Assembly (NCBI GenBank): GCA_015143295.1 | Contig: CM026565.1 | Location: 10,352,041 to 10,416,040 of the forward strand | DNA length: 64,000 nucleotides | Source: Tetracentron sinense | Lineage: Eukaryota; Streptophyta; Magnoliopsida; Trochodendrales; Trochodendraceae | Direction of reading: 5' to 3' | Shown here: piece after piece, positions 1-9,301 of the stretch | How positions within the stretch are numbered: position 1 is the stretch's first letter | Layout: each line of letters begins with the position of its first letter | Position numbers and translations under genes: made by a program | The notes under the pieces: model-generated | Told to the model about the DNA's origin: nothing | Database searches by the model: none | Seen by the model: only the letters and a program-made list of their open reading frames with translations

Positions 1-448
1 CTATAGATGTGAAGGTCAGATCTTCTAGTGATAGACTGGAGCTGGCAGATGCCCCTTTTATACGTCTCATTTTTTCTTTCATATGTTTAATCTCCTCATG
101 CTGGTCCCTGAGGGATAGCATAGGGTCTTAGGAAGATGACCTGTCCTGATTGACATGAGAAGCCTTGGGCTGCTCTGCCCCATCGTACTATTCAAAGTCT
201 ACTTCTCCTCTACCTGGTGCGGGTCCTAGGTTAGGAATGGCAATTGGAATAGGTTGTGGCTCCTAAGTAAGTTGTTCAGAGGATTTTCCAATCGGGTTTC
301 GGGCAAAAGGGTCATTAGATCGGGCCCCAATTAGAATCTTCAGGGATTCTAGAATATTGTCAAGTTTAGTTTGTATGGCTGTAATATCTCGATCATGAGA
401 TTTCAAAATTTCATTTGTCCTCTGCTGCTGATCTAAGGGTTCTGCCAT
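1..448 (-). pseudogene. Tat/Ogre gag, N-terminal part, broken
   Basis: The minus-strand frame opens with ATG at 448 (MAEPLDQQQRTNEIL) and gives a 61-residue, coiled-coil-like segment. After a stop at 263 the same frame continues with a proline-rich stretch, another stop near 196 and one near 130, then a charged helix (HEEIKHMKEKMRRIKG) and a segment LSLEDLTF. The charged helix followed by a short leucine-containing linker is the arrangement seen at the start of Ogre/Tat Gag. The structural Gag domain itself would lie beyond the left edge. The premature stops show the copy is not functional. Confidence 0.5.
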
Positions 449-1584
449 TGATTCTGATCGGCTTTCAGGCAGGTTAGTACTAGTTAGTTCTTATCTGATT
501 GATACTTCTGTCAAGATTGCGTCTAGGACAACTGCTTCTACGAGAATTACAGACATAGAGCGAGTCATTGGTCAACTCATGCAACTAAAAAGAATGTAAC
601 AGCTAAACATGAATATGCATGATTTGTAAGAAAGAGGATGCCAGAAAATATTTTTCATTGATCCATGCTTGTGAGTACAAGACTGTGTAAAAAAAAAGTC
701 AGATCCTGGGCAGGTCCGTCATCTACCTGGATAAAGACAGACTTTGTGTAAGTGTATTGTGTATACAGATGCAAATGCAAAGATGATAATGATGATGATT
801 GTGTTATTGATTTTTGATTTTGATTGGGTGTGACAGGGCACATGTGATCTGATAGGGTAGTCAGATAAAGGTCTGGTATGCTTTACCTAGGTTTTTGGGA
901 ACCGGGGGCCTATCAGGTCAAGACTAGGGATAGGTCTTTGTGAAGACCTGTCTACCTGAGATTTGAACCCCATACGTAATGTCGGGACACAGGGTCGGAT
1001 GTGTTTTATTACAAGCTTAAGTATGACTTATTACATGTCCTTGGGTGGGTGCTTACCTAGGTAAGAGTGCCCTGATAGTCAACCATGATTGGGGACAGGT
1101 ATAGGATGCAAGCAAGTTAGAGTTTAGAGTATCCCTCTAGGTGGGCTGCTTGTACACTATACCTTAGCCTATTCTACATGCTGAATGTTGGGATAATACA
1201 GGTGTTCCTAGAAGGATTAGTGTCATTTAACACCTTATACACGACTCCCCGGTATAGAACATACCTGAAAAGGGACGATTGGTTTAAGCGGGAGCGTTCA
1301 AAATCCTTCTCTGAGGATAATCATCCAACAGGTGTAATTCCACAGACCTCAACGACTATTAAGCTGCTGACACTGAGGATATTCATCCAACAGCTGTAAG
1401 CATATTAAGCTTGTCTACTAGGTTTTCATAGGTCATTACACTACTATGATATGTATGATATGCACAGTAAAAAATACACTCAAAGAGATGAAAGAATTAG
1501 TATTAGGCTAAATACTTAGGCATTTAAATAATTTTGAGGTTTATTTGACTTAAACCTAAGTTTCGGGTTGAACCTTGAAACTTT
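449..1584 (-). other. Leader (5' untranslated region) of the Tat/Ogre element
   Basis: This 1.1 kb lies between the primer-binding site and gag. It holds only short chance frames (for example 1178-1399 on the plus strand) and a GAT-rich low-complexity patch near 784-800. I see no domain in it. Long leaders are usual in this lineage. Confidence 0.45.
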
Positions 1585-1603
1585 CCTCCCAGTGGAGTCG
1601 CCA
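1585..1603 (-). other. Primer-binding site, tRNA-Arg type
   Basis: The minus strand reads TGGCGACTCCACTGGGAGG directly after the LTR end (CTCACA) and a 4-base spacer. A site beginning TGGCGACTC is the tRNA-Arg primer site known for Ogre/Tat retrotransposons. It fixes the orientation of the left-hand element. Confidence 0.6.
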
Positions 1604-2744
1604 GAGCTGTGAGCACGAATTTTTACTCATTGATTTTCGATTAAGAGTCGCCACTTATTAATTCTGATGGATAAGCCCCTGATATGGGTAAGGTCTTATG
1701 GTCTACAAGAGAGTCTAGGTAAGAGGTTCGATTAAGTCCCAGGGAAGGTGTTAGGCACTCTGAGACCCTAGTTTTACAATGGTTACCTACTCCCTAGGTG
1801 TCAAAGTTTTATTCAAATCTAAGTAACCAAAGCGGGAGCGGGAGCGAAGAGCAAGAGCGCGAAAGCATCAAGTTTCAATTTAGGATAGGGTCGAGAGCGC
1901 CTCTGGAGCGTCTCTATATATATAAATAATATATATATTTTTAAAAAAAATTAAAGTTATGACCCTAAAAATTAATAAATCTTAACTAAAGTTAATAAGA
2001 CTTAAAATAAACACGTTTTAGCCTCTAGGTGCAGTTGAACTCGGGAAGAGTTCAATCACAATTGGATGTGGTGTGCGTTGAGTACTATTTACTAAAAAAG
2101 AGTTTAAAATAAATTAAGTTATAAAAATAAAATCTGAAAAGATTTTGTCCTTCATATACATCACCACTGACATTGTACAAACAACTATTGACATTGTACA
2201 AAAGGATGACAAAGTTTGAAAAAACTCTCTTTTCTCACTTACGCGTTTACCCAAGGGTCAATACAACTTCATCTTCCTCCTAACTTCGTCTTCCTTCTTA
2301 TGCGCCTCAGATTTACAGTGACGAAAAACATGGCCATGAGATTGGAAAATCAAGATTTGTCCGGCTCCCGTGAATACAGTGCTCTACAAAGTAAGAAATC
2401 GCGCTCTACAAAAATAAAAATTGCACTCCAGTGGTGAATCCGCTCTCAAACCGTGAGGGCGAGGTTTAAGAGCGAGAGCGAAGGGGTGTTCCAACGGTTT
2501 GGGTTACTAAGATTCAAATGCCTAAGTGTAAGAATATACTAATCCAAGAAAGGAAAAAAATCCTAACTAGGGTCGAACCCAGATTGAGTTACCTACGTAC
2601 TCACATAGGTTGAGATCAGACCGAGTGTAGTTCTGGCACTTGAGCCCGTGTCAAGGCTAGCGGAGTGTGTGTGTGCACCGAAGTGACTAAGGCTTAGTCC
2701 GGAGACTAAGGTTTGATTGACCGGGTTGGTCATGTGCATGGTTT

Positions 2745-3095
2745 AGGGTTTGGGCCCGGATGCCAAAGTTTAAGCCCGGAGGCTTAGGATTGGACCCAGA
2801 GGCCAATGATTTGGGCCCGAAGGCCAAAAGATGAGCCCGGAGGCCAAGGGTTGAGCCCAGAGGCTAAAGATTGGGCCTGAAGGCCAAGGTTAAGCCCGGA
2901 GGCTAAGGGTTTGGGGCCGGAGGCCAATGTATGGGCCCGAAGGCCAAGGTTTGGGCCCGGAGGTTAAGGGTTTAACCCCGTAGGCTAAGGGATTAGTCTA
3001 GTAGACTAAGGTTAGGCCCGGTAGGCCAGGATTTAGTTTAGTAGGCTAGGGGGTGGGCCCGAAGGCCTAAGGTTTAGCCCGGTAGGCTAGAGTGT
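2745..3095. repeat. Minisatellite with GGCCCGGAGGCCAAGG-type unit
   Basis: About 15 imperfect copies of a 20-25 base unit centred on the self-complementary core GGCCCGGAGGCC (variants with GAAGGCC and GTAGGCC) follow each other without spacers. Each core can fold on itself. It lies inside the left Tat/Ogre LTR. Confidence 0.75.
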
Positions 3096-4115
3096 ACTTA
3101 ACCATGGGTTAAGTCAGTTAACCATGGTTGAAGGGCCAAGATCATATGTTTTACTCTTTTAGCAATTTTTAGATTTTTTTAGGGTTTTATGGATTTTTTT
3201 CCAAGGTTAAATGGTTTTAACCATGATTAAAAGTTAACCGGGATTAAGTTTAACCTTAGTTAAGGGTCTGGTTCGATAAGGGGTGGGCCCAGGTAGCACG
3301 GCAAGGCCTAGAATGGCCTCCTACCAGGTTCGGGCCTCATGCAAAGCCCAACTAAATAGAAACTGGGATTGGCGGTACTGGTATTAACACCAATTCCAGC
3401 CCTTCACAGGATTGGAATGGTGGTAGATGTTGTACCACCATTTCCAGTCTCTTCTAAAAATGGTTTTGCTGGTCAGGGACATGGTCAGGGTGATGATCAG
3501 AGGATCCTGGACCCATGAGGGTGTTCAGGGGACTTCAGGATAAGTCTTGGGCCTAGTTTGGGCTTTTGGTCTGGTCTGAATTGGGCCCACTAAGGCCATC
3601 TTTATCAGCTAGTAAGAAATTCAGAATGTCGGTAGATTGTTTACTGATATTCTGGGCAGTTTCCACTTTAGTATATTTTAACCATAGTTAAGCTAACCTG
3701 AGAAGCTTGGAAGGACCAGAAAGGATGGAAGGAGGTCTCAAGGACCTAAACTAGGCCCTGGAATGGACCCTGCCCTCACCAGATGAGCACAAAGGCCTCT
3801 GCAAAAGGGAGCACTCAGAATAGCGGTACTACTGAGTTTACCATCATTCTGAAATTTTTCCAAAACTAAATTTTCTCGACCTAGTGCCACACCATGCTAC
3901 TTTTAGAGGATCCCTCATGGGCTGAGGCTCCCCCAAAAGCCAAGGGGACACCCTAAACTTTGCAAGGCCACATGGCCATGGAATCTTCCCTTGAGAAGGT
4001 CCCCATGCCTACGAGGGAGGCAAGGGGGACCTCTCTTCCTTGGGTTTTTGCAACAAAACAAAACAAGAAGTCCCCTGGAGTAGGACCAGGGGCTCACAGT
4101 GCTTTTACATAATAA

Positions 4116-4148
4116 AGTAGGGGTAGGGGTAGGGGTAGGGGTAGGGGA
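4116..4148. repeat. (GGGGTA)n microsatellite
   Basis: About five perfect copies of GGGGTA. The plant telomere repeat is TTTAGGG, so this is a simple repeat and not an interstitial telomere. Confidence 0.8.
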
Positions 4149-4468
4149 AGACCCTACTTTGTTGGTTCGTTCCAGAGAATGGTCGTGGTGGTGGTACGTG
4201 ACTGGGGAGGGACTTAGGGTAGTTCCTGAAAGCTTCTGATGCTCCTGGTCTTGCCCTTAGTGGAGAACAAAGCTGGGACTAAGGGGAGGCAGGGCTATCC
4301 TAGGGACTTTCGGGTTTTGAAGAATGGGGCTGAAAGCTTGAGGGGGATTCAATTTATTGAGTTAAGGGGTTAGGGATACCCATGGTAATAGGAAGGAGGT
4401 TAGTAGGAAGCTCAGAGGCGAGTATGGAGGTCTTAGGGGCGTCCTGAGCACTCGGGGGAATAGGTTTT

Positions 4469-5421
4469 TGTAGAACCTCAAATCTCACTTTCATAGCCTG
4501 TGAATAGTGCTATGAATAGTGACCATGTAATGAAATTTTTTGAATTTAGAGATAAAAAGTCCCGGTAATAGTTGTTTATAGGTTAACTAAGCTTATGTAA
4601 TTTTGTGCGATTTTACTCATATGTTTAGAATGGTTTCCGAGGCAAAGGAAAATTTTGCGATGAACCGAATTTATTGGGTTTTGCCTAAAACTGGAAAATC
4701 AGATTTTAAGTTATAAGGAATTGGATTTTCTAAGTATTTTTATTGGATTCAAATGAGGAGTACTTCCTTATTTTAATTTAAAACTTAAAGTTAATGTTAT
4801 GAAAGGTTAAAAACATTAACTTAAATGTTTTAAAGTAAAATAAGTATAAGAGTAAGTAGAAGAAGGGGAAAAAGAACAAAGCCTAGTCCAAGACAACAAT
4901 TCAGGCAAAAACACAGACCAACCGATCGATCCGTCCCCTACTGATCGATTCATGCCCATGACCAATCGATCGGTCAGGCAAAAATTTGTATGGTGTTTAT
5001 TTCCAGAGCTTGAAATTTTGACCGATCGGTCGCTCCTTCGAATTTTAGCCCAATTTGGTCTTTTTTCACCAAATCATTAAGGATAGGATGGTCATTAACC
5101 ACCCCTTTTTCTATATAACCCCAAATTCGTGGGTTGAGGGTTCATAAACCCTCAAGCTAGGTTTTGAGAGAGAATAGAGAGGAAGAAGGGGAGAAGTTAG
5201 GGTTTTTCTCAAGGAGAGTTTGGGTAATCAAGGGAGAGCTTGAATCTTTGTTTTCAAGGGTGAATCTCCTTCCACCAAGCTTGGATCTCATTTCCTCAAG
5301 TATCCTCAAGTCTTTCCCCAATCCTAAAGGTTAAACTCTCCTAGTTAGCTTAGTAATAACCTAAGTTTTTCCATTTAGAAATGATTGTGGATAGAACTTC
5401 TATGTCTCATTTTATTGGAAC
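4469..5421 (+). repeat. Tekay/Del-type LTR, 5' portion, cut by the gap
   Basis: The sequence begins TGTAGAACCTC and carries TGAATAGTG words, matching the start of the minus-strand LTR that ends at 54697 (TGTAGAACCCC). It has CG-containing palindromic words (4920-5035, GATCGATC type), a TATA box (TATATAA at 5112-5118) and, downstream, the GGGTT-CATAAACCCTC and GAGAGA leader style of the chromovirus LTRs here. It stops at the run of N. It is a different subfamily from the LTRs at 5732 and 12725. Confidence 0.6.
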
Positions 5422-5521
5422 NNNNNNNNNNNNNNNNNNNNNNNNNNNNNNNNNNNNNNNNNNNNNNNNNNNNNNNNNNNNNNNNNNNNNNNNNNNNNNN
5501 NNNNNNNNNNNNNNNNNNNNN
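5422..5521. other. Assembly gap (100 N)
   Basis: Exactly 100 N, a common placeholder for a gap of unknown size. The left edge is U5-like sequence of one LTR family and the right edge is the pol end of another, so real sequence must be missing. Confidence 0.95.
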
Positions 5522-5731
5522 TGTTGCGAACCAAGACTATCCCTTTAGTCCTAGTGAAGTGGCAGCATCATTCCAAGGAAGAGGCTACATGGGAGCGAGA
5601 AGCCGAAGTACGAGAAAAGTACCCCCATTTATTTGTTTAAGGCCTTGGCATTCCCTTGTATTTTGCTATAGTTTTACGCATGTATGTATCGTCCAAATTT
5701 CGGGGATGAAATTTTTGTAAGGGGGGGAGAA
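5522..5731 (+). pseudogene. Truncated 3' end of a second Tekay pol plus polypurine tract
   Basis: This 210-base piece is almost identical to 12514-12724. It encodes the last residues of the chromodomain (the AATFQGRG/ATWERE region, ending PHLFV), then the 3' untranslated part and the polypurine tract AAGGGGGGGAGAA at 5719-5731, running straight into an LTR. It therefore belongs to another internal region that lies mostly in the gap. The apparent frame that crosses the N run is an artefact. Confidence 0.8.
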
Positions 5732-5945
5732 TGTAGCACCCCGGACTTTTTCATCCTTAATGAATAGCACCTTCGTAGCTAATGGGCCGTTTTTGTAGTC
5801 TAATTAATAAATAAGGGAGAAATCGGAAATTCCGAAATGTTAGAAATGTTCGTTTTCGAAAGACGGATCCAACGCAAGTTGAATCGTCGAAATCCGACGA
5901 GCGAGTCAAAAGATATGGTCAAAACAGTCCAGACATAACAGAGCA

Positions 5946-6131
5946 CCGATCGCTCGGTCATTACCTGCGATCGATCGGTCCACTACCGATCGCTCGATGG
6001 CTGTCGAACGGTTAACTTTTTTGTATGGGGAAAAATTCCAGAGAGGGTGTTTTTGACCGATCGCTCGGTCATAACACCGATCGACCGGAAGCCACCGATC
6101 GCTCGGTCCATACCACCGATCGATCGGTCAT
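5946..6131. promoter_or_regulatory. Palindromic CG-rich motif array in U3 (left LTR)
   Basis: At least six copies of words such as ACCGATCGCTCGGT, GCGATCGATCGGTC and ACCGATCGATCGGT lie within 190 bases, just upstream of the TATA box. Each word is self-complementary or nearly so and contains CG dinucleotides. Position immediately upstream of the promoter suggests a regulatory role, which is inference. Confidence 0.6.
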
Positions 6132-6184
6132 ACGCAGATTTTCTTCATTAAGGGTGTTTAAGACTTTGGCCATCACCCTTTGCC

Positions 6185-6192
6185 TATAAATA
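6185..6192 (+). promoter_or_regulatory. TATA box of the left Tekay LTR
   Basis: TATAAATA in the context GCCTATAAATAGG, about 50 bases after the palindromic array and before the GAGAGA-rich transcribed leader. Confidence 0.65.
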
Positions 6193-7584
6193 GGTTGAGT
6201 TCGTGCCTTAGGGTTTCAGAAACCCTCTGTGCCCTATCTTAAGAGATTTTGAGAGAGAAGAAGGAGAGGAACTACTTGTTGATCAAGCTTGTGGAAGATC
6301 AAGGTTCTTCCACTTCCCTTGGTGATTCTCAACCAAGAACACAAGGTTATTGCTTGTTCCAGCCATTGGGAGTCAAACTCATTGATTCTCCAAGGTAGAT
6401 ACACTCTACTACAATCTTGCAATCCTACTAGTTACTAGATATGATTCTTCTTATATATGCCCTATCTATATGTATTGATTCTATGTATGAAAAGGTGTGA
6501 TTATATACTTGGATGAAGGATTACTATTATGATGCACTCTAAGTGTTTGATAAAATACCTCTAAGGGATTCTATGCCTAAATATGATGATTTCTCTTATT
6601 AAGTGCATATGCTCGCATGTCTCGCATGAACCGATGGTTTCCATGGATTTCTTAAGGTGCAAACAAAGGTTTTCACGAAAAGACGAATAATGAATGATTC
6701 TAAGTAACTCTATGATTTCTCTAAGATCGTTTCACAAGCTCTAAGGATCATACCATGCTCACAAGGAAACTTTATGATAATGCTCTAAGATCGTCTCACA
6801 AGCTCCACGGATCACAATAAAATGCTCTAAGATCTCTAAGGTTATGCTCTATGGAAATGCTCTACGGTATTGCTCTATGCTCTATGTCTCCACGGATCAC
6901 AATGACTCTAAGTAACTCCATGAACTCACAAGAACTCATAAGGCTATGATTATCGATTGACTCACACGGTTACAGTTTTTGTTTCGAATATTATCTCGCA
7001 TATGTTTTCACGGTTTCCATACTTTAAGGATTTTACGGATTTCATTCTCCATGTCTCGTATGCTCCATGCCTAACTGTTTTATTGTTATTAGTTTGTATA
7101 CACTGAGTATTCCATGCTCAGTCGATATTGTTATGATCGGCAGGTGCTCGGGTTCCATTCGATTTGTGTGGCGAAGAACCTTGGGTCGAGGAAGAGTACC
7201 GTGACCCGGAGCCTTCCATGGATCACTATCATGATGATGGTGCTTTAGATAGGAGTCGTGACTTCGATTTCTGTTGATCGACCGACTTAGAACTTGTGTC
7301 TTTTGTTATGTGAGTGTGGGGTTTGTCCACTCCACTTTTGGGTTTCTCACACATGTATACTTGTTGGTTCTTACTTGAGCCAAGTTATAGGAGTATTCAT
7401 TTTGCTTCCGCTATGTTTAGTATTTTATTTTCCGCTGTGCATTGTATTTCGTTTCCGCTATGTATATTCAGGTACTCTGACAGGTTTCCACGTGTGCCTT
7501 ATGTATCATACTGGAGGTATGATACGGCGGTCACGAGTCAAAGTATCCTTAACTCCTAGGGGGTATTTTGGGTCGCGACAGACT

Positions 7585-7596
7585 TGGTATCAGAGC
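7585..7596 (+). other. Primer-binding site, tRNA-iMet
   Basis: TGGTATCAGAGC, complementary to the 3' end of initiator tRNA-Met, follows the left LTR after a 4-base spacer (GACT). Confidence 0.9.
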
Positions 7597-7947
7597 TAGT
7601 TATGTCTAACGACAGACTTAGTTAGGTCACTCAGGCTTGGCCTAAGCGGAAGTAATTCCTATGAGTTGAACTTAGAACTCAGAAGGACTCAGTTGTCTTA
7701 GGCTTGTTACCACGACATAACCGGTATCAAGTGAATCCTTAGGTCAGTATAGGATCCGAGATTGATGTGGTCCTATGCGAGGTTCTAGTATAGGCTCTAA
7801 AGTATAATTATATGATGATGTATATATACCTCGATGTATACTATGTGCGGTATAGCATTTCATGATTATTGAATTGCTATATGATATGTGAGGTTTGGTA
7901 TCCAGTTAGACTCATGTTTTGCCAAATTGATCTCAGGATTCGATATC

Positions 7948-9163
7948 ATGAGACGTGGCAATCGGGGTCGAGGTTACCATACTCGGAGGGCCGAGAGTGA
8001 AGTTCCGAGAGAAGAGGAACCGTTGTACTTCACGAATGCGATGGACTCCATAGCCGAGACTTTGGCATTGTTGGCAGCAAGGCCTATGCCTACCCCACCG
8101 TCCACGCCTGTGCCTACACCGGTGCATCACACCGCGGGGCTCGAAGCTTTTAGGAGACTGCGGCCTCCTACATTCTATGGCACTCTGGACCCCATGGTGG
8201 CCGAGTCTTGGATTATGCAGCTGGAGAAGACCTTCCGGGCTCTCCGTTGTACCGATGAGCAAAGGGTAGAATGGGCTTCCTTCGTGATGGAAGGTGAAGC
8301 CGAACACTGGTGGAGAGCTGCCCAAAGGCAGAGAGATGTTGCTAAGGCAGGTGTGCCCTGGACTTGGGCGGAGTTCTTAGAGACCTTCAGGGAACAGTAC
8401 TTTCCCAGGTTTATTCGGGAACAAAAGGCGAGAGAGTTTATGCTTTTGGAGCAAGGGTCGATGAGCGTAGCCGAGTATGAGGCTAAGTTCACCGAGTTGT
8501 CTAGGTTTGCTCCGCACTTGGTGGCTACTGAAGACCTACAGGTCAGGAAGTTTGAGATGGGCTTGAAGGCTTTCATCCGAGATCGGGTGTCCATTCTCCA
8601 GGTAGAGTCTTGGAGAGAGATAGTAGGGAAGGCGAAGATCGCTGAAAAGAATGCGGAAGACTTTGTGAGAAGAAGAGACAGTGGCTTCGGGAAGAGCATG
8701 TCTCGGGGTCAGTCGAGTAGTTCTTCAGAGAAAAGGACTAGGACTGCACCGTACCAGTTCTCCCAGCCGATGTCGGCTCAGAGACCTTCTTTTGCGCCTC
8801 AGGCACCGCGTCCTACGGCATCGCAAGCTACGAGGGTTATGCCTCCGGCTTCCTCCGCATCGCAGACATTTGAGGAGTGCGCCGAATGTGGTCGTCGGCA
8901 TAAGACTGGAGATTGCCGAAGAATGTCAGGTGGATGCTTCCACTGTGGCGAGATGGGCCATATGATTCGAGATTGTCCGCGCAAGCAGTCACGGTCTGGA
9001 TCACAGGGAGTTCGGCCTCCAGGCAGGCAGAATTCACTTCAGGGGTCTTCATCTCAGGCCTCTAGATCCTTGCAGCCTACCCAGCAGCCTCGTCAGGCAA
9101 ACCAGGGCAGAGTCTTTGCCATGACTGATAGAGACGCACAGGCATCTGATGATGTTGTGCAAG
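7948..9163 (+). CDS. gag: Tekay chromovirus Gag (first exon of the proposed gag-pol)
   Basis: Gag forms the cytoplasmic virus-like particle and binds element RNA. I start at ATG 7948 (MRRGNRGRG), since the frame upstream has only GTG. A retrotransposon Gag domain covers roughly residues 60-190 (WWRAAQ, FREQYFP, MSVAEYEAKFTEL). A CCHC-like motif (CAECGRRHKTGDC) precedes a classical zinc knuckle with C330, C333, H338 and C343. Without splicing the frame runs 14 more codons and stops at 9207. With splicing at GT 9164 it continues in frame into protease. The usual Tekay/Del layout is one continuous gag-pol, so the interruption is unusual. Confidence 0.88.
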
Positions 9164-9301
9164 GTACGCGCGAACTAGTCTTTGTCAAAGTTCTAATATT
9201 GCCATGATATGTTCGTATCTATATATGTCCTATGTGGTGTTTTGCGATGTTTGTATCTATATGTACAGTTGTGTTATAACTGGGATGATTCAAATTCTCA
9301 G
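9164..9301 (+). other. Candidate intron between gag and protease
   Basis: The 138-base segment begins GTACGC after AAG and ends TTCTCAG before G, fitting plant GT-AG splice sites. It is more AT-rich than the flanking coding sequence and has a branch-site-like TTATAACTG. Removal joins a split glycine codon and restores the family's usual gag-protease junction (V-V-x-G-x-L) exactly in frame. The segment contains the gag stop. The pol side has no ATG near its start, which also argues for joining to gag. Confidence 0.7.

Larger units (their letters stand above)
1..4468 (-). mobile_element. Tat/Ogre-lineage Gypsy retrotransposon, 5' part on the minus strand
   Basis: Reading the minus strand, a long LTR (ending at 1608) is followed by a primer-binding site, a roughly 1.1 kb leader and the start of gag, which runs off the left edge. 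The primer site TGGCGACTCC type is the tRNA-Arg site used by Ogre/Tat elements. The segment near 1620-1780 carries the sequence AAGGTGTTAGGCACTCTGAG, like the conserved LTR block of Tat/Ogre families. The far LTR boundary is not visible; 4468 is set only because a different LTR begins at 4469. Lineage is inferred from primer site and gag. Confidence 0.6.
1608..4468 (-). repeat. 5' LTR of the minus-strand Tat/Ogre element
   Basis: The LTR end is set by CACA next to the primer site. The outer end is unknown. Inside are an AT-rich block (1915-2010), a GGCCCGGAGGCCAAGG minisatellite (about 2745-3095), inverted AACCATGGTT words near 3100-3250, and a short (GGGGTA)n run at 4116-4148. No convincing ORF is present: the frame at 2216-2437 matches nothing I recognise. 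Up to 2.9 kb would be within the size seen in Ogre-like LTRs. Confidence 0.4.
5732..7580 (+). repeat. Left LTR of the Tekay chromovirus
   Basis: It starts TGTAGCACCCC and ends GGTCGCGACA. U3 contains the palindromic array at 5946-6131, then TATAAATA at 6185-6192, then a transcribed leader-like part with GAGAGAGAAG. The short frames at 7294-7599 recur at the same place in the right LTR and are only LTR sequence. It doubles as 3' LTR of the truncated upstream copy. Confidence 0.9.

Noticed and set aside
4116-4148. Possible interstitial telomere
   Set aside because: The unit is GGGGTA, not TTTAGGG, and only about five copies occur.
5385-5720. 111-codon open frame spanning the run of N
   Set aside because: The frame only appears open because N was translated as X; left and right sides come from different sequences.
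7585-7596. Possible tRNA gene fragments at TGGTATCAGAGC sites
   Set aside because: These are retrotransposon primer sites next to LTR ends; no tRNA cloverleaf surrounds them.
7294-7599. 101-codon frame in the Tekay LTR, repeated at 14283-14588
   Set aside because: It is LTR sequence conserved because the two LTRs are copies; no recognisable protein.
8175-8699. 174-codon minus-strand frame
   Set aside because: It lies antisense inside the gag coding sequence, with no domain; it is a shadow of gag.
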